A stretch of 64,000 bases of DNA, taken from Gracilibacillus suaedae. Lineage in GTDB: Bacteria; Bacillota; Bacilli; Bacillales; Amphibacillaceae. The stretch spans positions 62,001 to 126,000 of the forward strand of contig NZ_JAGFVL010000016.1 of NCBI RefSeq assembly GCF_017599345.1, in the 5' to 3' direction. A program made the translations under genes and the position numbers. Below, in pieces: positions 39,434-48,915 of the stretch (the stretch's first letter is position 1; the number at the start of each line of letters is the position of its first letter). The notes beneath the pieces were generated by a model. The model did not search any database and was not told where the DNA came from. It worked only from the letters and a program-made list of their open reading frames with translations.

Positions 39434-40767
39434 TCTCTTCTCATCGCTTTTAACACATCAATTTGTGTAGCTCGTTTGGCAGGCTTTAAGCCAGAAAGAA
39501 CCGTTACAATTAAACAGATTACAGCTGCAATAAGAATCAATGAAGGAGGAATACTGGAAAATTGGAAGCCTTCAGGTAACTCCTGCTCAAAGGCAGATTC
39601 AATGATCCATGGTAATCCAATGTTTAAGAGAATGCTAATTACAAAAGCTACTACGGTACCGATAAATGCCCCAATTAGACCGATATAACTACTTTCAAGC
39701 AAAAAGATCTGCTTAATTTTTTTCGGGTGGGCCCCAATTGCTTTCATAATGCCAATATCAGAAGTTCTTTCGGTAACGGCCATTGTCATCGTATTATATA
39801 TACCAATCGATGCAATTATGATGGCAATCGTTCCAATAAAAATCAGCCCGGCTTTTGCGATCGTAAAAAAGGTATTTAAGTAGTCTAGTTCGCTCGCTGC
39901 AGAATATACTAAGTAATTCTCTTCCGTTAAATACTCCGAAATCTCTTGAACTTCTTCCAACGAATTAGCATATCCATAGACTTTATCATAACCAGTAACT
40001 TCTTCCTCAGCATCAGGATAGTTAGGATCAATTATGGCTCCTCTAGATGTTTCCGTGAATGATTCTATTTCAGTTAAAACATCCTCCGATATATATACTT
40101 GTCTATCTTGCATCCAATCTCTAGCAGGTGGTTCTACGATACCAGTAATGGTTAAGGTAATTTCATGTTCTTTCGTTTCATCATCTACATTTTGTTCAAC
40201 TACCATATCCACCTCTTTACCAATAAGTGATTCCTCATATTTAAATTCTTCTTTCATCATTCCATCTTCATCATAAACCTCTTCATCAACTGGAAGATCA
40301 TCAGGATAAAGGTTTTCGATAAAATGGGGACCAACTACTACTTCGTATGGGTCTTCCGGTAAATCACCTTCTTTTAGCTCCATACCTGCTTTTAGTTCTG
40401 ATGGGAAGTGGGAGACGACTGTTTCTACGCTTCCACTGTAATCCTCGATGTTAAACTGAGGTGTTTGTCTTAATGAAAGTTGTCTGGTGACGGCTTTCAT
40501 ACTGTCTACCTTTTCAAGCTCTGTTATTTCCTCATCTGTAATTGGTGCAATGTCGTTATCTTTTTCGAGCCCAGATATTTCAATTTTAGTCACAGATCGA
40601 TCTCGAATGATATCGTCGATAAAGGTTGTATGTAAACCAAAACCAACAGAAGCTAAAACAATTAAAAACGCGACCCCCATTGCAGTTGCCAATATCGTCA
40701 TGAATATTCTTGACTTACTCCGTTTCATATTTCTGCGGACAAACCGCCATTGATCTTTAAAAGTCAT
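39427..40767 (-). CDS. MacB/FtsX-type ABC permease
   Basis: A 446-residue permease: one N-terminal helix (about 20-45), a large extracellular MacB-like domain rich in Asp/Glu (about 50-300), and three C-terminal helices with the FtsX signature (NTMTMAVTERTSDIGIMKAIGAHPKKIKQIFLLES, shortened here to its core TERTSDIGIMKAIGA). Such transporters are mechanotransmitters moving lipoproteins, antibiotics or signals. It overlaps the ATPase gene by 4 bases. No MacA-like partner is adjacent. Confidence 0.88.
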   Translation of the reverse strand: MTFKDQWRFVRRNMKRSKSRIFMTILATAMGVAFLIVLASVGFGLHTTFIDDIIRDRSVTKIEISGLEKDNDIAPITDEEITELEKVDSMKAVTRQLSLRQTPQFNIEDYSGSVETVVSHFPSELKAGMELKEGDLPEDPYEVVVGPHFIENLYPDDLPVDEEVYDEDGMMKEEFKYEESLIGKEVDMVVEQNVDDETKEHEITLTITGIVEPPARDWMQDRQVYISEDVLTEIESFTETSRGAIIDPNYPDAEEEVTGYDKVYGYANSLEEVQEISEYLTEENYLVYSAASELDYLNTFFTIAKAGLIFIGTIAIIIASIGIYNTMTMAVTERTSDIGIMKAIGAHPKKIKQIFLLESSYIGLIGAFIGTVVAFVISILLNIGLPWIIESAFEQELPEGFQFSSIPPSLILIAAVICLIVTVLSGLKPAKRATQIDVLKAMRREI

Positions 40768-41456
40768 GCACTAACTTCCTCCTTTACAATTTCACCGTCA
40801 TGAATATGGATCTGTTTCGAAGCAATTTGAGCAACCTCCTCGTCGTGTGTAATCATTAAAAAGGTAATGCCTAAGTCCCTATTTAATCCGGTAATCAAAT
40901 CTAAGATTTCTTGTTCGGTTTCACTGTCTAAACTACCTGTTGGTTCATCAGCAAGAATAATAGGTGGTTCTATTACGAGTGTTCGAGCAATACTTACGCG
41001 TTGCTGCTGACCACCAGACAATTCGCTGGGATAATGATGATGGTAATTGGAGAGACCGACTTTTTCTAATGTTTCTTCGGTCTTTTCTTTTCTTTCTTTA
41101 ACTGACAGCCCTTTTAAGACTAGTGGTAGTTCTACATTTTCGAATGCGGTCATACTAGGGATCAATTGAAAATTCTGAAAGATAAAACCGATATTATCTA
41201 ATCGGAAGTCTGCATATTCTCCTTCGTTTAATTTAGTTACATTCAACTCCTTAATCCATACTGACCCGCTAGTTGGTTTCATAAATCCGCCGATAATGTT
41301 GAGTAAGGTCGATTTACCAGAACCACTTTTTCCTGTTATCGCCAGAATCTCCCCTTTATCTACAGAAAACGAAATATTTTTTAAGACTGGAAGTGCAGTT
41401 TCGTTCTGTTTTTTTCCTAATAAAAATGTATGGTTGATGTCTTTTACATCTATCAT
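40764..41456 (-). CDS. MacB/LolD-type ABC ATPase
   Basis: A 230-residue ATPase with Walker A GKSGSGKS (about 42-49), Q-loop FIFQNFQLIPSMTAFENVELP, signature LSGGQQQRVSIAR, Walker B IILADEPTGSLD and H-loop MITHDEE. It belongs to the LolD/MacB class that works with FtsX-like permeases, consistent with its partner at 39427-40767. AAAAAGGAGG precedes the ATG. Confidence 0.92.
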   Translation of the reverse strand: MIDVKDINHTFLLGKKQNETALPVLKNISFSVDKGEILAITGKSGSGKSTLLNIIGGFMKPTSGSVWIKELNVTKLNEGEYADFRLDNIGFIFQNFQLIPSMTAFENVELPLVLKGLSVKERKEKTEETLEKVGLSNYHHHYPSELSGGQQQRVSIARTLVIEPPIILADEPTGSLDSETEQEILDLITGLNRDLGITFLMITHDEEVAQIASKQIHIHDGEIVKEEVSA

Positions 41457-41584
41457 TTTTTAACCTCCTTTTTTCCCTTCACTAGTAACTGACGAATGAA
41501 AATCATTGATTACTTCATTTTATTAACATTAAATTTTATCTTTTTATGTTAAAATAAGGTGAGTCTTCTTGGAGGAGTTTTCAT

Positions 41585-42730
41585 ATGAAGTATGCTAGTA
41601 CCATTTGTTTGTTATTGTTTTTATTTGTTACGGGTTGTACAGGAAATGAAGAATATCAGGGTCAGTTTCACCATATCGATAAAAAAGAAAGATCTTCAAA
41701 AGAATCTGATATCAGTTTTGCGAAGAGTGAAATAGATATCGCTGCGATTGGAGATTTGCTGATTCATGAACGAGTTTATAATGATGCATGGAATGGTGAA
41801 AAATATGATTTTTTGTCGATGATCAAACCTGTGCAGGATTATTTAAAGGCGCCAGATATTACAATGGCTAATCAGGAAACGATTATGGGAGGAGAAGAAA
41901 TTGGTTTATCCGACTATCCGCAATTTAACAGCCCTTTTGATTTAGGAGATGATTTGAAAGCAGTTGGTGTCGATATTGTAACGATGGCCAATAATCATAC
42001 ACTGGATAGAGGGGAAGAAGCGATTCGCAATGCGATTGCGTATTATGAGGAGATTAACATGCATTATACAGGAAGCTTCAAAAGTGAGGAAGACCAACAG
42101 ACATTACGAGTTTTAGATACAGAAGAGGGTATTTCGGTAGCTTTCTTAAGTTATACATACGGTACGAACGGCATACCGATTCCAGATGGGAAGGATTATT
42201 TAGTTAATTTAATAGATCGTAAGCAAATTGAGAAAGATGTTTCCGAAGCTGAGGAGTTAGCGGACGTTACAATAGTAAGTTATCATTTTGGTCAAGAATA
42301 TCAGCGCCTGCCAAATCAGGAGCAGAAGGATTTAGCACAATTTGCAGCAGATCTTGGGGTAGATGTCGTGATTGGTCATCATCCACATGTCCTGCAGCCA
42401 ATCGATTGGTTGCAAGGTAAAGATGGTAACCAAACGTTGGTAGCTTATTCGTTAGGAAATTTTCTTTCAGGTCAATATGAACTATACAGAAAAATCGGCG
42501 GGATTTTACAATTTTCGATTACAAAGGATGGATCAAATGTAAAGGTACATTCTCCCTCCTTTTTACCGACTTTTGTTCAGTTTGATCTCATTGATGAAAC
42601 CATAACAGATTTGCAAGTATTACCGTTAAAGAATGTCTCAGACCAACAGTTGCCTGCTGCATCAGATCATTTATCAGAGATAAAAGAGCATCTCTCACAA
42701 AATATCGAGGATCTTGAGTTTATAGAATGA
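41585..42730 (+). CDS. CapA family lipoprotein (poly-gamma-glutamate-type metallophosphatase fold)
   Basis: A predicted lipoprotein of 381 aa with lipobox FVTGC (Cys18). The PGA_cap domain shows IAAIGDLLIHERVYN, MANQETIMGG, VTMANNHTLDRGEEAI, VVIGHHPHVLQP and YSLGNFLSGQ, the metal-site motifs of the calcineurin-like CapA fold. CapA/PgsA proteins act in poly-gamma-glutamate export, but many homologues without a pgs operon have other, unknown envelope roles. GGAGGAG lies upstream. The DUF368 gene follows 12 bases later. Confidence 0.87.
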   Translation: MKYASTICLLLFLFVTGCTGNEEYQGQFHHIDKKERSSKESDISFAKSEIDIAAIGDLLIHERVYNDAWNGEKYDFLSMIKPVQDYLKAPDITMANQETIMGGEEIGLSDYPQFNSPFDLGDDLKAVGVDIVTMANNHTLDRGEEAIRNAIAYYEEINMHYTGSFKSEEDQQTLRVLDTEEGISVAFLSYTYGTNGIPIPDGKDYLVNLIDRKQIEKDVSEAEELADVTIVSYHFGQEYQRLPNQEQKDLAQFAADLGVDVVIGHHPHVLQPIDWLQGKDGNQTLVAYSLGNFLSGQYELYRKIGGILQFSITKDGSNVKVHSPSFLPTFVQFDLIDETITDLQVLPLKNVSDQQLPAASDHLSEIKEHLSQNIEDLEFIE

Positions 42731-42742
42731 GGAGAATGAGAA

Positions 42743-43555
42743 ATGGAATGGCGAAATATTTATCGTGGCATGTTAATGGGAGCAAGTGATGTTGTTCCAG
42801 GTGTTAGTGGTGGTACGATTGCTGTTGTATTAGGTATTTACGACCGATTAATAGCAGCGGTGAATGGTTTTTTTAGTAAGGATTTCAAGAAACATCTTAT
42901 GTTTTTAATTCCACTTGGTGTAGGTGTTTTGACAGCTATTTTCTTATTGGCTGGATTAATTGAGTGGTTGTTTGAACATTATCCAAAACAAACACAATTT
43001 GCTTTTTTAGGGTTAATTATCGGTGTATTGCCCTTTTTATTTCAAAAATCGAATGCCAAAAAGAACTTTAAGGGGAACCATATCTTATTGATATTGGTTG
43101 GTGCTTGTATAGTTGGTTCTATGGCTTTCTTTCAAACAGGTGATCCAGAGGTAGTTACGCACTTTGAACCTTCTACTTATATTTGGTTGTTCGCTTCAGG
43201 ATTTATAGCGAGCGCGGCTATGATTTTACCAGGGATTAGTGGTTCCTTTCTTTTATACGTAATCGGCTCCTATACAACGATTATCAGCGCAATAAAAAAT
43301 TTAGATGTCGTTGTTATTTTCACAGTCGGAGTTGGAATTATATTAGGAATTGTACTGATGAGTAAAGTCATTCATTATTTTTTAGCGTCATTTCCAACTG
43401 CAACTTACGCTATTGTGATTGGTATGGTGATCGGATCTGTATTTGTTATTTTCCCAGGATGGCCAGTTAGCGTTATTTCGACAGTGATGTGTATTATTAC
43501 CTTTGCAGGTGGCCTTCTATTCGCCTATTTACTAGGTCGAGTGGAGTATCGCTAA
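42743..43555 (+). CDS. DUF368 membrane protein, PopT-type undecaprenyl phosphate translocase
   Basis: A 270-residue protein of about eight helices with inverted-repeat signatures GASDVVPGVSGGTIAVVLGIYD (cited in part: DVVPGVSGGT, about residues 16-25) and AMILPGISGSFLLYVIGSY. Members of DUF368 (PopT) were shown to return undecaprenyl phosphate, the cell-wall lipid carrier, across the membrane. Adjacent to the CapA-like lipoprotein, probably in one operon. That pairing suggests, by inference, linked envelope polymer functions. Confidence 0.88.
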   Translation: MEWRNIYRGMLMGASDVVPGVSGGTIAVVLGIYDRLIAAVNGFFSKDFKKHLMFLIPLGVGVLTAIFLLAGLIEWLFEHYPKQTQFAFLGLIIGVLPFLFQKSNAKKNFKGNHILLILVGACIVGSMAFFQTGDPEVVTHFEPSTYIWLFASGFIASAAMILPGISGSFLLYVIGSYTTIISAIKNLDVVVIFTVGVGIILGIVLMSKVIHYFLASFPTATYAIVIGMVIGSVFVIFPGWPVSVISTVMCIITFAGGLLFAYLLGRVEYR

Positions 43556-43628
43556 ACAGAATAGTTGCTTTCAAATTATGTTCGTGCTAGTTTTTATTAA
43601 AGTACCAGTTGAAAAAGGAGAATGCATA

Positions 43629-43949
43629 ATGGAAGCTATTCAATCAGTAGAACAGTTTAATAAAATTATTGCTTCAGAAGATCCGGTTATTATTAAATTT
43701 TATGCCGACTGGTGTCCTGACTGTAAGCGTATGGATATGTTTATCGGTGATATTTTAGAACAATACAATAACTATGATTGGTATGAAGTGAATAGCGACG
43801 GGGTGCAAGGATTAGCAGGAAAATATGAAGTAATGGGTATCCCAAGCTTACTTATTTTCCAAAACGGAGAAAAACTAGCACATCGCCACAGTGCCTACAC
43901 TAAAACACCAGATGATGTATTAGAGTTCTTACAAGAAGAGCTAGCCTAA
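43629..43949 (+). CDS. Thioredoxin-like protein
   Basis: A 106-residue cytoplasmic thioredoxin-fold protein with the active site WCPDC (Cys29, Cys32) in KFYADWCPDCKRMD and the cis-Pro of MGIPSLLIFQNG. CPDC differs from the CGPC of TrxA, so it is a thioredoxin-like paralogue (YtpP/YdbP type). ATG 43629 has AAAAAGGAG upstream; an in-frame ATG at 43578 is not supported. Confidence 0.88.
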   Translation: MEAIQSVEQFNKIIASEDPVIIKFYADWCPDCKRMDMFIGDILEQYNNYDWYEVNSDGVQGLAGKYEVMGIPSLLIFQNGEKLAHRHSAYTKTPDDVLEFLQEELA

Positions 43950-43978
43950 GAGACAGTCTCAGCACTGTCTCTTTTTTT
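43949..43978 (+). terminator. Terminator of the thioredoxin-like gene
   Basis: AGAGACAGT (43949-43957) pairs with ACTGTCTCT (43964-43972), then T-run. The next repeat element starts about 20 bases later. Confidence 0.93.
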
Positions 43979-43997
43979 ATCTGCAAATGGTTCATAA

Positions 43998-44525
43998 GAT
44001 TTATAAACTACGAAGTAACTTGACATGGATTTGCTCTCGTCCATTCTGCATTTTGATGAGTGCTGCCATACGCTCTGGCAGAATACTTCGTTGAGAACAA
44101 GTGCAACCTCTATTCGAACAAAAATTACTTTCGTAGTGTTTTCTATGTCGTCGTGCAATCCCCTCGGAAGCGCCGTCCTGTTCCGAGGAAAAAGTCATCT
44201 CTTCCGGGGATAAACAATTATATCCAGGGAAGGGAAGGAGATATCCCCGGAAGCGCCACCCTGTTCCGAGGAAAAAGTCATCTCTTCCGGGGATAAACGA
44301 TTATATCCAGGGAAGGGAAGGAGATATCCCCGGAAGCGCCGCCCTGTTCCGAGGAAAAAGTCATCTCTTCCGGGGATAAACAATTATATCCAGGAAAAGG
44401 AATTGGGTAGCCGGAGTGGTAGTTATCATCACTATTTATTTCAAAATTATGTCTTAGGTGATTGCACATCTCATTACCAAGCTACTTCGAACAAACAGAA
44501 CTTCCATTACTTCGCAGTATGTATT
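43998..44525. repeat. Dispersed 83-bp-hairpin element, copy 2
   Basis: Left end ATAAACTACGAAGTAACT; the reverse complement of the right end reads ATACTGCGAAGTAATGG, giving a short terminal inverted repeat (ACTRCGAAGTAA). Flank blocks are shared with copies 1 and 3: GTGCTGCCATACGCTCTGGC on the left and CAGCCGGAGTGGTAGTTATC, TCAAAATTATGTCTTAGGTG on the right. Three 83-bp units lie inside. Confidence 0.88.
44158..44406. repeat. Three 83-bp tandem hairpin units (copy 2)
   Basis: Units start at 44158, 44241 and 44324. The second and third have perfect ATCCCCGGAAG/CTTCCGGGGAT stems; the first has CCCTCGGAAG on its left arm. Confidence 0.9.
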
Positions 44526-44639
44526 TATTACAATTCTGATAAATAGAGCAGTACTATTTTTTATCGCTTATTTGTATAAAATTACAAGTTCGGAAACCTT
44601 TTGACAATATTTTTCGTATATAAGAGAGGGGGCGATTAT

Positions 44640-45326
44640 GTGTTAGAAGTGAAGCAGCTAAAAGTCAAAATTGGGAAAGAAACCATCCTGGAGGACGTAG
44701 GATTTTCCGTTAAAGAAGGAAGCATTGTAGGCTTGATTGGGCACAATGGAGCAGGAAAATCAACCGTTATGAAAACAATTATGGGGTGGCAAGACAAAAA
44801 AGAAGGCACGATTCTCTTGAACCAAGTGGATCAAGATCAATCATTTATCACCTTTAAAAAGCAACTAGCTTATATTCCGGAAGAACCATTTTTATTACCG
44901 GAACTAACAACGATGCAACACTTTCAACTATATGGCCAAAGTTATCAACTTGATGAAAAAACATTTACAAAACGTGCGCAACAACTTTCAGAGCAATTCG
45001 AAATAGCTGATAAACTAAATGAATATCCAGAGTCACTCTCGAAAGGTATGCGTCAAAAAGTACAAACCATATGTGCATTATTACCAGATGTCCCTTTATT
45101 ATTAATTGACGAACCTTTTATGGGACTAGATGTACATGCAGCTCATGACCTGCAAGAAATGTTGAAGGAAAAGGCGGAACATGGTACTAGCATTCTACTG
45201 ACCTCCCATCAATTAGAGAAGATGGAAGAATTAGCTGATACATATATTATGCTACATCAAGGGCGCGTAGCAGAACATGGGTTGATGGAAGATTTCCACT
45301 CACTATCAAGGAGAGGGACCGAATGA
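44640..45326 (+). CDS. ABC transporter ATP-binding protein (YthP-like)
   Basis: A 228-residue ATPase: Walker A GHNGAGKS (about 34-41), signature SLSKGMRQKVQ, Walker B LLIDEPFMGLD, H-loop TSHQLEKMEE. The GTG start at 44640 has GAGGGGG 7 bases upstream; the longer frame from 44601 has none. It overlaps the permease by 4 bases. The pair resembles YthP-YthQ of B. subtilis, whose substrate is unknown. Confidence 0.88.
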   Translation: MLEVKQLKVKIGKETILEDVGFSVKEGSIVGLIGHNGAGKSTVMKTIMGWQDKKEGTILLNQVDQDQSFITFKKQLAYIPEEPFLLPELTTMQHFQLYGQSYQLDEKTFTKRAQQLSEQFEIADKLNEYPESLSKGMRQKVQTICALLPDVPLLLIDEPFMGLDVHAAHDLQEMLKEKAEHGTSILLTSHQLEKMEELADTYIMLHQGRVAEHGLMEDFHSLSRRGTE

Positions 45327-46744
45327 AAGCCACCATTCAGATGATGCGATTTCTTAAAAAGGGTCGCATACGTAAAAAGCAAAAATTATATAAATTAGCC
45401 TTTGGTGTGGCTTTTGATTGGACAACAACTATTTATACTGGTTTATTTGCGATCATGTTTTTATTTATTGCGTATGATACGTTCAAAAGCATGGAAGCTG
45501 TCTTTATGTCCTATCAAGAAAATATCGAATTATATTTTCCGCTAATAGTAATTGGTTTGATATTTGGTGCGATTATACTTTCCTTTCATCATCCTTCGAT
45601 AATGATTACAAGTGCAGAATGGAAATTAACGTCACTTCCTTTTTCGATAAAGAATATATGGTTATATGCTTTATGGACCGTAATTAGAAAACGATTGATA
45701 GCCTTAACGTTACTTTTGTTGCTACTAGTGCTGATTACGCCTTTTTCTACATTAGTTCTCGTAAAATGGTATGTTGCTGTTTTAATAGTATTGTTATTAA
45801 CGGTCATACCTCAATGGTACTTTTTTCAGATAGAAGGTTTTAAAAAAATCGGACTCTATTTGTTGGCTGTTTTGGTTATTGGTGTAATTCGGCTGGCTTT
45901 TGCATTATTAGAGTTAAACACGGAATCTGTCTGGATGCTTATCATCTTCCTATGTGCCCTAAATGTATGGATATGGCCTCGTCGGTTGATGAAGGTCAAT
46001 TGGATGAAAGTGATTGAGAAAAGTGATGAAAAAGAATGGAACATGTTTTTTATTAAACAGATGAGTAGAATGGATCAAGTAAAGCAACAAAGAAGAAATT
46101 ATTTCTTGAAACCACTTTTCACATCCAAAAGAGCTAAACTTCCTTTTCCTTATCAGCAGCCGGCTAAACTAATGCGAAAATTATGGAGACGAAGTATTAA
46201 TCAGGAAATCAGTATTATCTATACGATGCTGTTTTCCATTTTAATTACTATGATTGTGCTATCCGTGAGAGGAGGGCAGCTATTACAGGGGATCGCCATT
46301 ATATTGTCGGTCTTTATCTTTATTAAGGTTGTAGCCAGTTTTTTTAATGCGATTTTCAAAGACAAATTATTTCACAGTATTCCTTGGAATATCGCAGTAA
46401 TAACAACTGCTTTTTGGCAAATATCCTCTTTACTGAGTATCATAGTAATGGTGGTTGTTTCAGTGGTTGTCTTACTTACGAATACATGGAGTTGGTGGTT
46501 AATAGCTCAACTGCTATTTGTTTTTATAGCTCTATTCTTTTTACTAGACTCTGAGATGGAGAGAAAAGTTAAAGCATTAAATGAAAAATGGTATACGCCA
46601 TCCTTTGTTGATCAAATAATAGGATTGTTCACGTATGTGGCATTGGCTTTTAGTTTATTATATCCTGTTACGATTAGTTATTTGATTATTATATTTGGAT
46701 ACTGGATAATAAAAAAACATTATTTTCCATCAAAAATTGACTAG
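45323..46744 (+). CDS. ABC transporter permease (YthQ-like)
   Basis: A 473-residue protein with about ten hydrophobic helices in two groups (residues 35-220 and 300-465), separated by a basic cytoplasmic segment (about 220-295). Very few charged residues lie in the helices. It has no clear family motif beyond its size and pairing with the preceding ATPase; resemblance to YthQ is by context and length. The stop is followed by a MarR regulator 60 bases later. Confidence 0.78.
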   Translation: MKATIQMMRFLKKGRIRKKQKLYKLAFGVAFDWTTTIYTGLFAIMFLFIAYDTFKSMEAVFMSYQENIELYFPLIVIGLIFGAIILSFHHPSIMITSAEWKLTSLPFSIKNIWLYALWTVIRKRLIALTLLLLLLVLITPFSTLVLVKWYVAVLIVLLLTVIPQWYFFQIEGFKKIGLYLLAVLVIGVIRLAFALLELNTESVWMLIIFLCALNVWIWPRRLMKVNWMKVIEKSDEKEWNMFFIKQMSRMDQVKQQRRNYFLKPLFTSKRAKLPFPYQQPAKLMRKLWRRSINQEISIIYTMLFSILITMIVLSVRGGQLLQGIAIILSVFIFIKVVASFFNAIFKDKLFHSIPWNIAVITTAFWQISSLLSIIVMVVVSVVVLLTNTWSWWLIAQLLFVFIALFFLLDSEMERKVKALNEKWYTPSFVDQIIGLFTYVALAFSLLYPVTISYLIIIFGYWIIKKHYFPSKID

Positions 46745-46804
46745 TTCTAGTTGTTTACCTATAATACCAATCATATATAGATAATGAGAGAGAGGATGAG
46801 AGGG

Positions 46805-47278
46805 ATGGATCAAAAGAGAAACGAATATTTAAAAAAGAAGCAAGACCCTTCCCTGAAATTATTTGTTGTGTTGTCAAAGGCTTATCGAGCGGTTGCCGAC
46901 CAGGTGGCGAAAGATATTAGAAGCCACGGATTAAATACAACTGATTTTGGTGTATTGGAATTACTATATCATCAGGGAGAACAACCTTTGCAAAAAATAG
47001 GAGATAAAATTTTATTAGCTAGTGGAAGTATTACATATGTGGTAGATAAGTTAGAGAAAAAAGGGTTAGTGAAACGAACACCATGTCCTAGTGATCGGAG
47101 AATTACCTATGCGTCTATTACAGAAAATGGGCAACAGTTGCTTAATGATATATTTCCAGAGCACTGGAAACAAATTGAAGCAATAACTGCTGGATTAGAT
47201 GAAGAAGAGAAGGTAGAAGTGATTAAGTTTTTGAAAAAGCTGGGGATGTATGCAGATCATTTTTCTGAAAAACAATAG
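46805..47278 (+). CDS. MarR family transcriptional regulator
   Basis: A 157-residue winged-helix regulator: SKAYRAVADQVAKDIRSHGLN helix, recognition helix region ILLASGSITYVVDKLEKKGLV, wing with RTPCPSDRRITYASIT, and a C-terminal dimerisation helix. One Cys is in the wing (Cys in TPCPSDRR), which could be redox-sensitive as in MhqR/YodB-like quinone sensors, though this is inference. The start at 46805 is 9 bases after AGAGAGG. The glutaredoxin-like gene downstream may be in the same unit. Confidence 0.87.
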   Translation: MDQKRNEYLKKKQDPSLKLFVVLSKAYRAVADQVAKDIRSHGLNTTDFGVLELLYHQGEQPLQKIGDKILLASGSITYVVDKLEKKGLVKRTPCPSDRRITYASITENGQQLLNDIFPEHWKQIEAITAGLDEEEKVEVIKFLKKLGMYADHFSEKQ

Positions 47279-47354
47279 AAAATGATAGGTTTATATGTTG
47301 TTTGTAGTGGGTAATTATTACTATAGATAAATATAGCTCAGGGGGGTTGCCTAC

Positions 47355-47591
47355 ATGAAGGAACGACAAATAGACGTATATGTTAGTGATAATTGTTCAG
47401 AATGTGATCAACTTGTAAATTACTTAACACAACGGAATATTCCATTTCAGATAAAAAATACAACAATAAATAAGGAAAATTTACGGCAATTACAGCAAGA
47501 GAACATTTATGTAACGCCTACGGTTATTATCGATAATGATTATCGCATTATCGGTTTTCAGGAAAGTAAGTTAAAGAAATTACTTAGGTAG
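47355..47591 (+). CDS. Glutaredoxin-like protein
   Basis: A 78-residue thioredoxin-fold protein of the NrdH/glutaredoxin type with the redox motif CSEC (DNCSECDQL) and the cis-Pro of YVTPTVIID. The partner and target are unknown. AGGGGGG precedes the ATG. It follows the MarR gene by 76 bases, without a terminator between them. Confidence 0.85.
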   Translation: MKERQIDVYVSDNCSECDQLVNYLTQRNIPFQIKNTTINKENLRQLQQENIYVTPTVIIDNDYRIIGFQESKLKKLLR

Positions 47592-47654
47592 TAGCGAACC
47601 AATTCCTTTCTATTTGCATAAACTAATACAAAATTAGCAGATGGAGGGGAGCAA

Positions 47655-47993
47655 ATGGATTACAGATATAATGGCTTTTCTAATTATCAAAATTCTTATC
47701 AGCAGGGGATGTATCCTTATCAACCGCCAACATATACATCACCAATGCCGATGACACCCTTTCAATATTATCAAAAGCCGATGGTACCAAATCCATATGA
47801 TGGGTTCGACACTCCTTCGCCTTCTTTTTTCGGAAAACCAAATAATCCGATGCTGCAGTATTTTCAGAATAAAAATGGTGAAATGGATTTGGATAAAGTG
47901 TTTAATACCGTGAATCAAGTCGCAAACACGTATCAACAGGTATCACCTTTATTCAAAAATTTCGGTAATATTTTAAAATCTTTTCAGAAATAA
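47655..47993 (+). CDS. YppG-like protein
   Basis: A 112-residue protein with a Tyr/Gln/Pro/Met-rich N-terminal half (residues 1-55, YQQGMYPYQPP and similar) and a more ordered C-terminal half (NPMLQYFQNKNGEMDLDKV, then a helix VNQVANTYQQVSPLFKNFG). This is the layout of YppG-like proteins of Bacillaceae, linked to spore coats or unknown roles. GGAGGGG precedes the ATG. Confidence 0.8.
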   Translation: MDYRYNGFSNYQNSYQQGMYPYQPPTYTSPMPMTPFQYYQKPMVPNPYDGFDTPSPSFFGKPNNPMLQYFQNKNGEMDLDKVFNTVNQVANTYQQVSPLFKNFGNILKSFQK

Positions 47994-48001
47994 TGTAAAA
48001 T

Positions 48002-48030
48002 GATCCTTGTCGATTGTGGCAAGGATTTCT
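48002..48030 (+). terminator. Weak hairpin after the yppG-like gene
   Basis: ATCCTTG (48002-48008) pairs with CAAGGAT further right, followed by TTCTGTT, a poor U-tract. Confidence 0.5.
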
Positions 48031-48194
48031 GTTGTGGCAGATATTTTATCACGGTGCTAAATGCCTGTAAGCTCCCGATTCAAGCTTCAAGTAACACAAG
48101 GATAAGTTTAGAGATATAACACTTTGGCGGTTTTGCTAATGAGGGTTAGCCCCCCATTGATCATAGTCTCAATTGATTAGGAGGTAGACAACTA

Positions 48195-48890
48195 ATGACT
48201 GCATGTCTAATTATTCATGGGTTCACTGGTGGTCCATATGAAGTAGAGCCACTAGCTTTTTACATAGAAAAACATACAGATTGGCATGTAGTAACACCCA
48301 GTTTACCTGGACATGGCTTAGGTGAGGGAAGGGGGTTAGATCTTTTACATGTATCCTATAAAGATTGGATAAACGAAGCAGAACAAGCCTATTTAAAATT
48401 GAAGGAAGACCATGACGACATTTATTTGATCGGTTTTTCTATGGGGGGGATGATAGCAGCCTATTTAGCAGCAAAGTATACGTGTAAGAAGTTAGTCCTG
48501 CTATCTACATCAAGAAGGTATATTAGTATTCCGCGGATAAGTGTTGATTTAATAAATTTCGCTCAAAAGGCAGTGAGGCGAAAGTTGAAAGAGGATGCCT
48601 TGTATAATCACTACCGAACAAAATATGGATCTGTTCCTGTTAGGGCGATTCGAGAGTTTTTGAAATGCATGAAATTTACCAAACCATACTTGAAGAAGAT
48701 TCACTGTCCAGTTTTTATTGCACAAGGAATGCAGGACGGAATGGTGCCATACAAAACAGTACATTATCTGGACAAAGAAATACCAGTTGATGCGGAGATT
48801 ATATATTTCCATGATTCAAAGCATCTAATTTGTCTGGGTGAGGATAAAGATGTCGTCATTAATGCTGTCTATCAATTTTTGTTAAAGTAA
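48195..48890 (+). CDS. Alpha/beta hydrolase (carboxylesterase/lipase-like)
   Basis: A 231-residue serine hydrolase: oxyanion region IIHGFTGGPYEVEPLA, nucleophile Ser82 in GFSMGG, acid Asp181 (GMQDGMVP) and His210 (DSKHLI). Length and motifs resemble Est30/YvaK-type carboxylesterases and monoacylglycerol lipases. No signal peptide, so cytoplasmic. GGAGG precedes the ATG. It converges with the EamA gene, with the third 51-bp array between them. Confidence 0.87.
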   Translation: MTACLIIHGFTGGPYEVEPLAFYIEKHTDWHVVTPSLPGHGLGEGRGLDLLHVSYKDWINEAEQAYLKLKEDHDDIYLIGFSMGGMIAAYLAAKYTCKKLVLLSTSRRYISIPRISVDLINFAQKAVRRKLKEDALYNHYRTKYGSVPVRAIREFLKCMKFTKPYLKKIHCPVFIAQGMQDGMVPYKTVHYLDKEIPVDAEIIYFHDSKHLICLGEDKDVVINAVYQFLLK

Positions 48891-48915
48891 GACTTCGGTT
48901 AACGAGCGCGTGCTC

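Noticed and set aside
44158-44406. CRISPR array
   Set aside because: Units are contiguous 83-bp direct repeats without unique spacers, only two or three copies, and no cas genes are nearby.
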